From NCBI RefSeq assembly GCF_000835495.1, contig NW_015622544.1, positions 329,704-393,703 on the forward strand: a DNA stretch of 64,000 nucleotides. The letters run 5' to 3'. The translations under genes and the position numbers were made by a program. Source of the stretch: Cladophialophora immunda (Eukaryota; Ascomycota; Eurotiomycetes; Chaetothyriales; Herpotrichiellaceae). Shown in pieces: positions 34,664-47,966 of this stretch (the first letter of the stretch is position 1; each line of letters starts with the position of its first letter). The notes beneath the pieces are model-generated. The model was not told the origin of the DNA and did no database searches. It was given only the letters and a program-made list of their open reading frames with translations.

Positions 34664-37600
34664 TCATTCCTCGCTGAATCCCGCGTCGCCCAGGTCCACG
34701 CGTCCCACGCTCCAGACCTCCCTCTCGTCTTCCTCCTCGTCCGAACTCAACCCCAAGCCGCCCTTGACGCCGCCTTCCGCCTCCCTCCTCTCCCGCGCCT
34801 GGCTTCCCAGCCGGAGAGCCACGCGCTTGAAGTAGTCTCCCATCGCCCTCGTGGCCCCCACGCCCAGCGCCTTGCCGCCGTCCTCCGAGGCCATGTACCG
34901 GTCGAAGACGGCGACTTCCTCGTCGACCACGTTGAAGAGTTCCAGAAACGCGGCCTCGGCCGCCAACTTGACGGGGATCACGACGTCTCGGACCGATGCA
35001 AACACCGACGGCACCAGGATTGCCAAGAGCTGGTGGTCCTCGCGGAGACTGTTGCCGTGGTGGCGGAAGATGGTGCGGATGACCACCAGTGCAAGACGGC
35101 GCGAGTCGATATCCCCTCCCGGTGGGATGGTAGACGCGAGCGCTTTCAACAATGGTCTGCACGTTTCTTCAATTTGAGCCCCGGGGGAGATCTCGTGCAG
35201 AGAGAGGAGATATTTCCCCAGCGCGAGAACAGCGTTCTGCTGCACAAAAGTGCTACCCTTCCCAGTGAGCCCGTTGACCAGGACGTTCTTGGTTTCTTCC
35301 ACGTAGGTCGGATTTTCGATCAAAATCGGGGCGCTTTCCAAGAGCACGGCGTTGAGAGCAAGGATCGACGCATTGGTCGACGGTTGCACAAGGACGCGAG
35401 TCTTGATCAAAGTCGCCGCTTTCTCTGCAGGAAGGACTTTGACCATGGCCCCCAGGAGCCGGGCGTTGGTCATCATCATATTATCATCCTGGACGTCATG
35501 TTGGCTGTCCATAAGTCCCAGGATGGATTCACGCGAGCCATCGGACATGTTAGATCCAACCTTGCTAACTACTTCCTGAAGGGCTTTTAACATGGCGTTG
35601 CGGACACCGGCGTCGGGAGTTTTCGCACCAGTGACAAGCTCGGCAATCAAGGGGTCGACGCGCGGTGTCAACGTGATGAGCGTACTTAATGCCTTCGTCG
35701 CCCGTGTACGGAGAACTTCGCTCGTTGGATCGGCAATGGATTTTGTGAATGTCCTCTGCAACTGAGGCAGGAACGGGCGCAAGAATGTAGGGATCTTCTC
35801 GAGAAGCAGGATGAGAGTGGACAGGATGGCACATTTGACATCCATTGACCTCTCCCCAACGACACGGATGAGTGGACCAGTGATTTGCGTAACAAATGGT
35901 TTCAGCCCGTCAGGACTGGACCGCTCGATGATGTCTGATATGCCCATAGCAGACTGGACCCGTTGCTCGGTTGTACCATTCATCAAGCCTTGCAAGAAAA
36001 TTTGGAGTACAGGTAGGATACCCTTTGGCAGCGCAAAACCAGGTAGGACAGACCCCGCGGTTCCAGCCTGCTGGAGGACTTGTCGCGTAGAGGTCACTAG
36101 GGTCTCCATTTCTTCTTTGCGCAGGTGAGATTGCAGCTTGCTCAGTGCGGACCATGCGGCTTTGACAACTTCTTGGTCTCTATCGCCGAATGAGATCAGG
36201 AGGGTGCGGATGAGGTCTTGATTGTACCGCGAGTAGTCGACCACGGGATTTGCGAAGAACGTCGCTAAATGATTGGCAGCGAGTGCACGTCTCTTGTGAT
36301 CGTCATGCTTCATCATGGCCAGCATGACACTCATGGCGGTGTTGAGACCATCGAATTCGTCAATAGATGACAATGTCGTATCAAATGCCTCGTTGAGCTC
36401 TTCCAAAAGTTCCTCATCCTTGCATGTGACTATATTGTCCGCAAGGCTGTTCAGTATCGCGGGTAGCCTACGAGTCATGCTTGCACCTCCAACTTTAGCC
36501 AAAGAAGCCAGAGCTCGAGCGTTGAACCCGGTAATGGGGTTGGTGAGGAGTGTCGGGATCAAGTTAGGCAGAATAACATTGGCTCTCGTGGCTTCAGTGA
36601 GCAATGTGAGCAAGGCGGACAGTGCATGTTCAGCCTCCGTTTCGCTTCGCAACAGGTTCAGTAGATGTGGTAACACCTGATCCACGGCCCGTTTGCCAAA
36701 CATCTGTTGGAGCGAGTCGAAGGATTCTGCAGCAGCTTCACGCACTTCGGGATCGGAATCTGTCAGTGCCAGTCGGACAATGGCAATCAACTTCTTTTCG
36801 TGCTCTTCCAGGGACTCGGGGGAAGCAGCGTTGACAATCTCTCGCAGAGCGATACAGATCCCTTGTCGTTTGTCTGGGTCGGTGGCAGTTTGAAGGCCTT
36901 CCTCAAGTGACGGAAGCAACGAGGCAAAGATACCTTCTCCAGCCTTGCGAATCACTTCTCCCAGAGCGTTGGCAGCAATGAATTTGTGCTCCATGTTGGA
37001 CGAGGCAAGGCGAGCAATAATCATCTGAGAAAGAGTCGGCACCAATTCGCGAAGTGTTCTCGGTGTTGCGACCAGTGCTTTCCACACGGCGATGGCGGCT
37101 GCTCGAACTTGTGCAGAAGAGTCGCAGCGGCAGATGTAGAGAGAAGATAGAACCCGATTGCGTCTTTCTTCGCCCAAAACTTCCAGTAAGGATTGTCCTG
37201 CTTGCGTTGCAGCTTCGCCTTCTTCTTCAGCTTCTGTTTGCGCACTGACTCCAGTAAGATTGAAGAGGAGATCTCCAACAAGCTCGACTGAACTGAGACG
37301 GATCCGGTAGCTGTCGTCGGCCAACCCGCGTTGCAATTCTGGCAGCAACAGGTCAATTGCTTTAGTTGCAAAGTTCTTCACAAGCAACCTGCCTGCCCTA
37401 AGAGCGGTTTCACGGATTGCTTCGACATCGTCAGCCAAGCCGCTGAGAATCGATGGGATGATTTGGGCAAGATAATTGGCAAAGCTGTTGCCGAAACATG
37501 CTGGTAAGAAGATGAACAAAGTCATGAATCCCTCTCGTACGGTTGGCCGTGCGCTGGCGACATTCTGTAGGATAGATGGTAGAGTTTCTTCGAGACGGCC

Positions 37601-40600
37601 GGTGCCCAGGCCAGCGAGGACTTCGCTGAGAGCCTGTGCCGACCCGAGGCGATCGCTTGCACCAGTGTCGGTACGAAGCGACGCCATCAAACTTGGTATC
37701 AGATCTGGGAAGGCATCCTCGCCCAGTTTCTCGACAAGGCTGCCCAGAGCTTTGGAAGCAGTTGCTCGAGTTGCAGGTACCGGATCGACCGCCGCAAGAC
37801 GCAGGCCTGTGACAAGGATTGGCAGATGAGTGACGATATCACGTTTCTCGGTGAGATGTGCCAGACTCCCTATGATCTGAGCAGCTTTGCGTTTGGTAGC
37901 TGATCGGTCGTTGAGTCCGCGCTCTAAGATCCTGACAACAAGTGCGAGTGATGGTGCGTCGAGGTAGTGGACGAAATGAACCTTGATCAAGCCGTCCAGA
38001 GCCTCCTCCGTATACTTTGTTGGATCGCTCAGTGCCTTGAGCAGAATCTCAACGAGGCTCTTGACCTCAGGATTCGTGATAACCTCGCCGAATCTCTTGA
38101 GACTGCTGTTGGCTGCGGCTCGAACCTCTTTATGACTGTCCGTCAGGACCGATGTCAATGGAGGGATGATTTCTGGCAAACTCGTAGCGAGCTGCTGCGG
38201 ATCAAGGTAAGCCATGGCACCGAGAAGGTCACAGGCCCCTTTCTTGCTTCGCCACTGCGTCTCATTCAAACCTTCCAACAATTCAGGGAGGACGCGACGC
38301 ACGCCAAAGGAGCTTAAGCTGGCAAAACACGTCTTCGCGGTGTCCAAGCAAGCTTCACGTACTGACGCAACAGGGTCACCAAAGCATATCAGTAACTGAG
38401 GGAGGACCTCAATCACATATGGTTCAAAGGTTCGTCCGAGCAGCGAGGACAATAGTTCGTATGCCATCATTGCTCCCTGTCGTTCTTCAGGGTTTTTTTT
38501 GTTTTCGGTCGCACTTCGCAACGCCACCATCACTCTGTGCTGTCGCAAAGCAGCCACACCTTTACCCTTGACGACGCCTGCAAGACCGTAGGCTGCTCCT
38601 CGGCGTGCAGCATATTTCTTGGAATGGAAAAGCTGATCGAGGAGAGAAGTGATATAAGGTCCAGCATCGATAGAAGGAGGACGAACCAGAGGAGGCAAGC
38701 AGTTGGCGACAGCGTATTGAACAGACTCGGATGGTGTGCTGAGAGTATCGAGAAGCTTCTGTATGACATTCCCTATCCGCCTGTCACCATCAGGAAGATG
38801 TCTTGCCAGAGACCCATAAAGAACGATTACGGCTTCATTGACCCAATCTGATTCTTCGGTGCCTTTATCAGGAGCCTGCAGCACTTTTTCGAATAGCTCC
38901 ATCAGAGGCTCCAGACATTCTTTCCCTCGTGCCGCCACAAAGACCGTGCCCGTCTCGACCATTTCTGCGCGGACCGTAGCATTACGATCTGAGAGGGCAC
39001 CATCGGAAATCAAGAAGTTCATAAAGGGCACCAAAGCAGACCCGCTCAGGACGGAAGAGAGCTCTTTGAAGGCCAGAGCAAGGCCGCTTCGCTTCTCCCA
39101 CTGATCAACCAATTCTCCTTTTTGCACAATACCGAACTTGTTCCGCTTGGGGACCAATGGCTGGGCTTCTGTGCGATAAGACACTTCGAGCGACGCCAAT
39201 ACTGAATCCGTCTTTGAAGGGATCTGGATAAGGGCCTGTGCAAGAGCTCTTGCTGAAGCCGCTCTGGTCGATCGTGCTGCTGAGAATAAAAACGAAGGGA
39301 TTTCGTCCACCAACCCTTCGGTTACAGTGAATTCGAACTCTTCCCAAATCGCCAGCGCAGTCTCCGCATTCTCGTCTTCTTCATCCTGACAAGCAATCCA
39401 TATATGGACTGAGTTGTCAATCTCAGACAAGTCAATTTCTGAATGGATTGCTTGGAGTACCGCAGATCGAACTGCGGACTCGGGGAGAGTAACTGCAGAC
39501 AGGAGAATGTCCCGCTCCTCGACAGTGACATTTTCTGACATTGACCGGCAGAAATCAAACAGACAATCTCTCAGTATCCGATAGTGTTGGTTATATTTGC
39601 GCATGGCACTGATCAAGTGGCGTAAAATGTCTGCTCTTGGAAGGTGTTCATCGGCACCGGATCCCATCTGGAAAGACAGAAATTCGAGCGCAAGGAGTAC
39701 TTGTGCGTCTGCGTCGTCACCCGTCACATCGCCTATCTTTCCATTTTCGAGGACGGAGAAGATTAAAGGGAGGGCGTAAGCAGTGCTGGCAGTGTCAAAA
39801 GGACGCTGCTCAGCGGCGAATCTCAATCTATACAACACTCGCGTCCCAAGCTCTGCAAGGGGTTCCACGCAGAGGTGCTCCGGAACATTTGCGCTCCGCA
39901 GAGACCTGAGAGTAGCAACGCCGACAAAAAGGCGCATATTTCCAAGGCGGTCCGATATCTTGTCCGAACAGGCAAGATAAGCTGAAACGAGCTCATTTTC
40001 GACGATGAGTGCTGCTCCCCCTTCAAGAGATCTCACCAGCGCAGTAATCGCTGGAGACATCCAAAGCCCTGCATCCGTTGGCGGACCGTGAGCAAGGCTC
40101 TCAATGAATCTTGCACCTCTTCTGATGTGGCTCGAGACTGACCTCACCCGAGCTCGCGTAGCACTTTCGTGCTTAAGTTGAGCGTCGACCTTGGCCTGTT
40201 GATCTGCAGTCAACTTTTTCTGGGGTGCGCCCTTCTTCTTAGCCAACTGGGCGCGGATCTCTTCTTCCCATTTGAGAACATCGTAGTCTTTCTGGTTCTT
40301 GTTTTCAAGGATTCCATTCGTCTGCTGGCCCAGGACATCGACGACAACACTGCCTTCAGGAGCCCTAGCAATGAGCGCCTCGGTGGGACCCACGGCTTCC
40401 AATTGCACAGGGTCTAGATCTTCCCGAAACTGTCTGATCAAGGCTGACGTAAAGACATCGGGCGCCACGAAGGCCAATGTGGCTGCAGAGTTACAAGCGG
40501 CGATCTCGAAAATCGTTAATGGTGCCATCTTGCCGGCCTCAAAATGTGACAGTATCTCTCCGAAGAGTGGTCCCTGTCGCTTCTTTGCAAGTTCACCTGG

Positions 40601-42777
40601 ATCGATTCCCGTGGCGAGGCAGGTCGCAATCCAATCGGAGTTGAGAATCAGCTCAGGACGCAATAATACTATCGTCGATATGGCTTGGTTCTCTAGCACC
40701 TCAGTTGCAGCTTCCTGGGTCATATTCTCCAGCCTGTCTCTCGGTATGCTTATGCATTTCACTGCCTGAATCAAGCGGTTGTCGTTCAGGGAATTTTCGG
40801 CCATCTTACTTAACTCCAGAGCACGGGATCGAAGCACGTCCCAGATACCAAGGACTATGCTGTGGCCTACTGAAGCCGGTTGTTTCGAGTATGCCTGTGA
40901 TAATGCGACTCCAGTCTCCTTCCGCACACTGGAGTCGACTTCAGGTGTGAGCAAGAGGTGCAAGACTGCTCGTGCCCATGCGGTTTTTGCTTCTTCTGAA
41001 GCTGGCCCGAGATGTTGCGTCAGGTTGGTCAACGCATACAGCGCCCACTGGCAATCATCTGCAGATGAGAGTCGTGTATAGACTTTTGAATTCAAGAGGA
41101 AAGATAGTTTGGGTTGAACGGCCAGACACTGGTTGCTGAGTTCATCAAACATGCTTGAATTGTACTCCTCCGTCTTCAAAACCGGTGCGTCAAGTACGCC
41201 GGGGAGACCAAAACCTGCAGCAACATAACCATTCTGGGTCGCTGGGAGGGGATTGAGGGCAACCTCGTCGTGCACTTCTTTCAATGTTTTCAAGGCTGAC
41301 TTGACAAATTCGCGTGACCCTTGTTCAGAGGGCACCACTTTCAGATGTTTGAGGACGTTTGCAAGACACAGAACCCATAGTTTGCGGAAAGGGAGCCTCT
41401 TGTCAGCGCAGCCTTTGAGGATTGGGTCCGAAAGCGGCTTATTAATTGGCGAGGTTGTGACAACGAGTGGCAGATGTGTTGCTAACGCAGCGACCTCTCT
41501 CCGTAGTGCGCCCTCGTTGGCCTCCTTAGATGCCGCGGGGACGATGGACTCGGCGATGACTGAAGAAGTCGTCACTTCGGGAGCAATCATTGACAGGACA
41601 TCGGCCAAAAGACCACGCAATTCAAAGCTTCCAGCCTTTGAAGATTTCATCGTGGATCCCAATTCGCTGGCAATCTTCTGCAGCGCATCTGACGACCCTC
41701 CTCTGCCAACCAGGGCTGACAGAGCCTTGCCTGCACCTTCACGAATGATGGCATTAGTGGAGTTCATGGCTGACAGAAGAGGTTTCAGGAGCTTCCCATG
41801 AACGAAGCCTGAAACGTCGATTGTCAATGGCAGACACAAAGCCAGCGCTTCAATGGGGCCTTGAAGGATAGCCTCGGGCGATCTCAGGATGGCCTTCTCG
41901 ATTGCGGGAACCAAGACGTCGCCGACATCCTGAAGAGTGACAAAGTCGAGGAAAAAGTCTTTAAGACCAATAGACTGCTCGTATGGCACAGGGGATTTTG
42001 AGCCTATGACCGACTTGACATAGAAATCAAGGATCTGCTTTTTTGACCCTTGAAGCTCTTCTCTCCTCTCCGCTAGACGTGCACTGACTCCGGCAATCAC
42101 ACCTACATAAAGGGCATGACTGGCATTTGCGTCTGCGGAACTTGCGACGTCTTGCAGTGCAAGTTGCAGCGCTCTGGCTCCGACTTGTGTTGTCTTGAAC
42201 ATATCGCGCAAACCCCTTCTGGCGATGGTCAAGGCAGACCCTTGGACTCCGCCACGGACAGATTTGTCTTCACATTTGTCCAGAAGGCGGGCAGCAGCCA
42301 AGCATATTTTTCCAAAGCATTGTTCGAATGACTTCTCATTGAGCCGGATTTCTTGTTGGACGAGACAACACCACTCGAGCAGGACAAACGCATTTCCGGG
42401 GGCTATAACAGCTTTTTGGCTCTCTTGTAATAGGAATTTTGTGATCGCAGGATAGGCAACGTCGGCGGAAGAGGGAGTCGTGAGATATGCTCGGAGGCAT
42501 GACTGCACCGCACGTCTAGACTTTCGATCTAGGTATCGTGGATATGTCGCAAGGAGAGCGGGCAACACGATCAACAATTCCTTTGAGACCGTCTCATCTG
42601 TGCCATCAATGAGATTAACTCCATGAAACGGGGTTGGCATGTAGCCTTACCTGCGATTTGGATGCTTTGCTGCAATTTGCGTAGTGCTTCAATGCGGAGG
42701 TTTGTCGAACTGCGTCTGAGAGCGGCAAGCCAGGCATCCTGAGATTCTGGGGAGCCCTGTTCCGCGCTTTCCCCCAT
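34664..42777 (-). CDS. gcn1: eIF2-alpha kinase activator Gcn1
   Basis: Exons 42651-42777 and 34664-42597 give 8061 nt and 2686 residues, close to yeast Gcn1 (2672). The 53-nt intron (GTAAGG...GGCACAG) joins QSIQIA to DETVSKELL. The ATG that opens the long exon frame at 42640 lies inside this intron and is not the start. The protein is a chain of HEAT repeats, visible as repeated helical pairs, for example LPELLEGLNETQWRSKKGAC, VRAAANSSLKRFGEVI and LLPSLEEGLQTATDPDKRQG. The eEF3-like region is central and the Gcn2-RWD-binding region is in the last third. With Gcn20 it senses stalled or uncharged ribosomes and activates Gcn2 in amino-acid starvation. The end is acidic (DEEEDEREVWSVGRVDLGD). Confidence 0.95.
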
Positions 42778-44731
42778 TGTCCATGAATTGGACGTAGACC
42801 TTGTTTGTTTGAGGAGACAATGAGCGGGAATGCTGGGTCGAGGGGCCAGACTCGAATGAAATTTACCCTACGATAAAGTGTGGACTTGGAGATGATTCGC
42901 GCGGGGGAACCCAAGCCGCAGCCTCGTCCCGCAACCGTAAGGCTGCGACACCAGGGCAGTCAGTCACGCTATTGTGAATGATCTCTTACGACTTCCCGAA
43001 CCCTAATGGCACTCATCTCAAAGGCCATCGTATATGAAATAGAATAAAAGCGAAAATTCGCAGGTCGTATCTGGCGTTCACAAACAATCCTTATTTTGTT
43101 CTCCTTCAAGAAGGCATAGTGGTCAATGGATCGTCAGCATCACAACTTTCAGAGTAGTACTCTTCCACTATTTCAGCCCGAGTCACTATCCTGTTGAGTC
43201 TCTCACCTGGTTCCAGGCTTTCTGATTGACATGTAGGGTTGGAATGCCCCGGAGGTTGCGGGGGTTGCTGTTATCTATTCGACGCTCCAACTTACCAACT
43301 AACCGTGAAAGAGCATCGGCCACAGCTGTAAGTACTGCCAATGAAAGTGGACATGGCGAGGCAGTTCGCTTGTTCTCTCCCATACTCTCAGTTCATTGCA
43401 CATTGAGGTGCCTAATGTCCACCTTCTCGCTTCCATCGGACCCTCGATCTCATCCGCCCATGGCCTCAGCATCATCTCCTTGAAAGAAAAAAAAGGAGTG
43501 CCTCTGCTCGTTTTCAGTAGGGATAGCAGTCGGATCAAAGACCTTTGGTGTGCCATGTGACAAGCAAGTTTCATTGTATCACACACACCGTTGTTGGGTT
43601 GGAACCTTGGGACGCAGAAAAAGTCGAAACCTACCCGGGGGAATCTGTCCACGCTGTCATGACTGGCTGCCGCGGAGACCATAGCTACAGCTTGCTCGAC
43701 AGGTCACAGCCACTGCAGTGCGGTCGAAAGCAGATAGAATCCTGTGGAAAGATCAAAGGCGCCTTCAACACTTATGTTTCCCTACCGCCTCATGCCGACT
43801 CATTGCATCCAGAACTCAATCACTGAGTGAGAAGGATCGGCAAAACACGAACCATTCTAGTCTGTAAACTCAAGATCGTCAAGGTCGACAATGGCAAAGT
43901 AAAAGGCCAGAATTCTAGACATTTGAGTAAGAGCATCCTCTTTTTTGCTTACCTTGGAAATCCACTGCTCAGTCAGCCCGTCGCTCAAGAACGGCCCTGT
44001 GCATTTCACGAGTCTCACCAAAGCCTTCTGGGTGGCTTTGGCATGGTTGATCGATCAATTTGGTCGAAAGCGAGAATCTGAGACGCTGTACCGGTCGCAC
44101 TGCCAATGTCACAAAAAGTCTTGAGGAGATCAAAAGGCCCGGTTGCGGCGAATCTTATGCTCGTCATCAGCATAGCTGGATCCTGAACTTCCCGGGTCTG
44201 ACAAAGACCACTGCTGACGGGTTACCAAAGTTCCTGGTCTGCGCATCTCGATGCCGATCCGATTGCCATGGCCAAGGGCGACCACGCTCCCTAGATGGCA
44301 CGTCAAGTAATTTACTGGAGAAGGCAGCCTTGATTATTGAGTTTTGGTGGTGACCTGGGGTGTTCGGCAGATTTGACAAGCTTCGGAGATTTTCCAGTGA
44401 CCTGCATGCGCGATTGTGGGCGGGCGTTGAGCCTTGCTGCAGGGGTCAACCTGGTGAAGTAATTAGGATATGAAGCAATGGATCGAGTACTTGATCGGCA
44501 TTGTATTATACGACAGAGAAGTTGAAGGGTTGGGGGTTACTCCGTATGGGAGATGGCAGAAATCGAGCGACTGCAGTCCATGACGTGGGAGGTGGGTGTG
44601 CGGAAGAGAAAGGGCCTCTTCAAGGTGGTCAGCTCTTTGTGGACGAGTTACGAGAAACTCAATGTACGGGCGTATCTGGAGAGTGTACGAGGTGCCTAAG
44701 GTGCCCTTGTACCCTATCAGTGCCTGCCCAT

Positions 44732-44749
44732 CTACCTACTTGTAGGTAG
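44732..44749. repeat. Inverted repeat, 8-bp stem
   Basis: CTACCTACTTGTAGGTAG forms a perfect 8-bp stem with a 2-base loop. It lies within a cluster of similar short palindromes. Confidence 0.8.
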
Positions 44750-44880
44750 GTACTCGTAAGGACGTTGGGTACCATCTGATTGCCATGAGTGCCACCCCGG
44801 TGCCTAAGGCAGGTACTGCTTTGCGAATACAGATCGCCTAGCGGTGACTGGGAAAGGCCAGAGTGCTCGTAATGGCCTAG

Positions 44881-44892
44881 TGCCTTAAGGCA
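44881..44892. repeat. 12-bp perfect palindrome
   Basis: TGCCTTAAGGCA is its own reverse complement. A close relative, TGCCTAAGGCA, lies at 44801-44811, and GTGCCTAAGG occurs again near 44692. Confidence 0.85.
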
Positions 44893-45979
44893 AGGTCCGG
44901 CTGCGGAAAGGCTGGCTCGGTGGGGGGCGCTGGGTGCAGGTTCACGGCTCTGCAGGGGAGCCACTTGGGAGCCCAGCCAGCCCCCGGCCTCGTAGTGACC
45001 CCGACACGCACCTGGACATGCTCCCAACTGCTCCCTCTGATTTGCCAGCCTCAACCCGCTGGACAGTTTGTTCCTGACCCAACGCTGCAACCCTGGAAAG
45101 CTCCAGCAAACATGGGCTCTAGGCTCGCTAAGGCCTGCTGGTAGTGAGCGTCGCGCCCGCCGGTGGCCTCTCTGGCTGGCTCGGCTTCATCTTGGACTCG
45201 CTAACTTGGCTGGTCTCGTCTGGTTCCTTTCCTCTTTCTCCTCGTTTCAATCTCTCTTCAATTTGCGCCGCCAATCACCTGTCCCGTCGACACTCTCGAT
45301 TTGCACGCTTCCTTTCATCACCCGGAGTCCCATCGTCGCTAAATCGTCTTTCACGCTCCTAACTGCCGGGTTTGGGATCAGATAGGCCGGCTGCTAACCT
45401 CATATCTCACTGGTCAAACCGCCATTCGCGTGGATGACAGGATGGCTGGCCTCGGACCCCTTTGCTGAGAACGCTGGATGCTCCCACCACCCTCCATGGA
45501 CCTATGCGAACGTGGCCCACTCACAGATATCGCCTTCATCAGGTCAGCTCGAAGCTGAAACCTCACGCTGACTGCCATCCATCATTCGCAGGCCGCGATG
45601 CTCATGGCCTGCGTACGAGTAATAATAATATCATTGTTCTCGGGACATCCTTATCTTTCCCTGGTCGTTTCTCGCTGACCCTCTTTCTATTTCCTCGTTG
45701 TTCTCTACCAGTGCTGTACGTCGAGCCACCTCCCTCAGGTTTCACAAGCTCCGGGTGCCCTTCTCGCTTTGTTAAATCTTGACGCACGCTTCCGTGGCAG
45801 AAGACAAATTTCGAAATTCGCTCTCCGAGGCGATATGCTGTGAAAAGAGCCGGGACTACCCTTCAGCCTTGGCCAACGACAGACAATCAGACCGACGATT
45901 CGACCCAGAGGCTGCTCTGACAATCTTCTCTCCGTTCTGTTCTTCCGATTCTGGTCGAGACTCAGACCTCACAGACGCA

Positions 45980-47049
45980 ATGAACAAGAAACTTGCCCTC
46001 CAGACGGATGCTTCGGTAGGGTACCCTGGCCAGCAAGCTGTCGACCGTCGCTGACCTTTCTACAGGCTTTGATACCGAAAAAGTATCGGGGTGACGATGA
46101 CGATCCGCATTTTATTCCAGACTCGCCTCTTATCGACCGACAGGCGCTGACCGCACAAGAGGAGGGGGAGTTGAAGCGCATATGCGCCTTGGTATTGGCC
46201 AATGTACCACACTCGGACGATATGTCCGATGATCCTCTCAAATATATTGCTGCTCAGATCCAAGAAGGCAAAACAGCACAGAAACAGCCCGGCGCGAAGC
46301 GTGAGCGGAAGCCCGAACCAGCCCACAACGTCGAGGCCGCGGCCAGCGTGACGCACCAATTCCTCGACATACAAGACGACTCTGCGACACCGTCAGAAGT
46401 TTCTCTTCGTGGTACCATAACTGCCACTGATTATTCAACACCCTTGACGAGCGCCGGTATCACTCCTGGCGAGACAGCGCGACGTTTTTCCGACGCCGCC
46501 CGGAAGTCCGTTAACAGCACCAAGAAGCCTGGCAGCAGTCTCCGAAATGAATCAACCACGGTGACAACCAAGAGCCGGACGACGTCTTCTGGAGGCATTC
46601 ACAGGTCGATGGAAGCGAGCAAGCCCTCGGCTGAGGCAGAAGCCATCAAAAAGACACTGCGAATCGTAACAGACGGATCATCACGACCCCAAAGTGGCAG
46701 TACCAAATCAATGGAGCAGCCTCGCCCCATCAGGTTTTCGGCCCCGGACCTGAACAAAAGACTTCCTCCTCCCCCACCTGAGTCGCCTGTTCCCGAGGAA
46801 CAGAAGCAGCCCCATATCAGCAGATTGATGAAGACTATTCGCAAAAAGAAAAGCATGACGACAGAAGGCAGAAGTTTCTCGACCGGGTCGACGCCTCCAA
46901 TGCCCTCCGCCACTACACCGAGAACTCCATATCCCCACTCGTCGACAACACCAGTGACTGACAATGCAGCTCAGGAACCTCCGAGGAAGAAATTCAGGAT
47001 ACCTCTTTTTCACAGGAGACAACGGCCGGCGGATGTCCTGGTTACTTAA
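45980..47049 (+). CDS. Uncharacterised Ser/Thr/Pro-rich fungal protein
   Basis: Exons 45980-46015 and 46066-47049 give 1020 nt and 339 residues. The 50-nt intron runs GTAGGG to CTACAG with a GCTGACC branch site. The only ordered-looking part is near the N terminus: KKYRGDDDDPHFIPDSPLID followed by a helix LTAQEEGELKRICALVLANV. The rest is low complexity with a PPPPPES run, basic patches (KTIRKKKS) and a basic end (PRKKFRIPLFHRRQRP). I do not recognise the family. It could be a scaffold or regulator, but nothing in the sequence names a role. Confidence 0.65.
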
Positions 47050-47966
47050 ACATGCTCGTTGACCCGGACATACTCGCATTTGGGCGCAACACCCCCACAC
47101 CACACTCATTCTTTCATGACACCAGCAGCGTAGGCGTTCAGGACATCGACGCCAGGAGACCTCGAACTGATCCTTCTTTCCCGAGGAGGACGACATCTTT
47201 CAATAAATGTATTTTTTTGCCACACACACGACGTGTTGTCACTGCAACACATGACGACCTTTCATTTATGTGCAACAAAGCTTTAGGGGACCTATACGTG
47301 TCACTGGGTCTCCAAGAAAGATTTCCTCATGTCATTACTATGGGTGGTCAGCTTGTTATGCAGCAACGAGAGGGGGGGGGGTCGGATGGTGTCGAGTGGG
47401 ATCGGCACATAGCAAAAAGAGCACTCCAAACGTGCGGAGGATATTGATAAACCTAAGAGAATATGGGATCAGTGCTTCTCGGAAACTAGAAAAGTCTTTA
47501 GGAAGGGAAAGAGCGATCTTGTCACTGACAGATAACACAGAAATACACCTGATGAGTGGACACTGTTTCTGATAAGGCTGACTGCTATCAATTCAAGTGC
47601 TCATTTCGCACAGCTCGGTGAGAGACCGAAGGCACAATCACTGGAATAATCCGCATTTCAATATTCCATCCAGCGTACAAGGTACAATCATTCGACTTTC
47701 ATGCTCGAGTTCGTTTAGTGTGATCAAGCCCATCTCCAGCTCCCGACATGGCTCAATAGAAGAGCTGTTGGCCTTGCCCCCTTGCCTCGTTTCTGCAACG
47801 CCGCCGCTATGCATTTTTGCGAAAGGACGCTTCTATCTACTCGTTCATTCCCCATTACCGCAGTACAATCAGGCTGGCATCCCTTGCCTGATTTGTTGAA
47901 CACCCGGACTTTCTCCGATTCATAAGATTACCCTCCCACTGTACCAACGCTCCTCTGGCAAATCGA
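47050..47966. other. Convergent 3' region
   Basis: 917 bp between convergent genes. It contains a run of ten G at about 47372-47381 and only short frames. No gene was recognised. Confidence 0.5.

Larger units (their letters stand above)
42778..45979. other. Gene-poor 3.2 kb island between gcn1 and a divergent gene
   Basis: No convincing gene is seen. Frames under 150 codons overlap on both strands without features. The left end should hold the gcn1 promoter. The right end (about 45150-45960) is CT-rich and probably the leader of the gene at 45980. The 44680-44900 segment has repeated GTGCCTAAGG-like words and palindromes, and TACTCCGTA occurs at 44538-44546. Confidence 0.5.

Noticed and set aside
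34604..35590. 328-codon plus-strand frame
   Set aside because: Antisense shadow of the gcn1 3' end.
42598..42650. ATG at 42640 as the Gcn1 start
   Set aside because: It lies inside a clean 53-nt intron; the upstream exon provides a proper N terminus.
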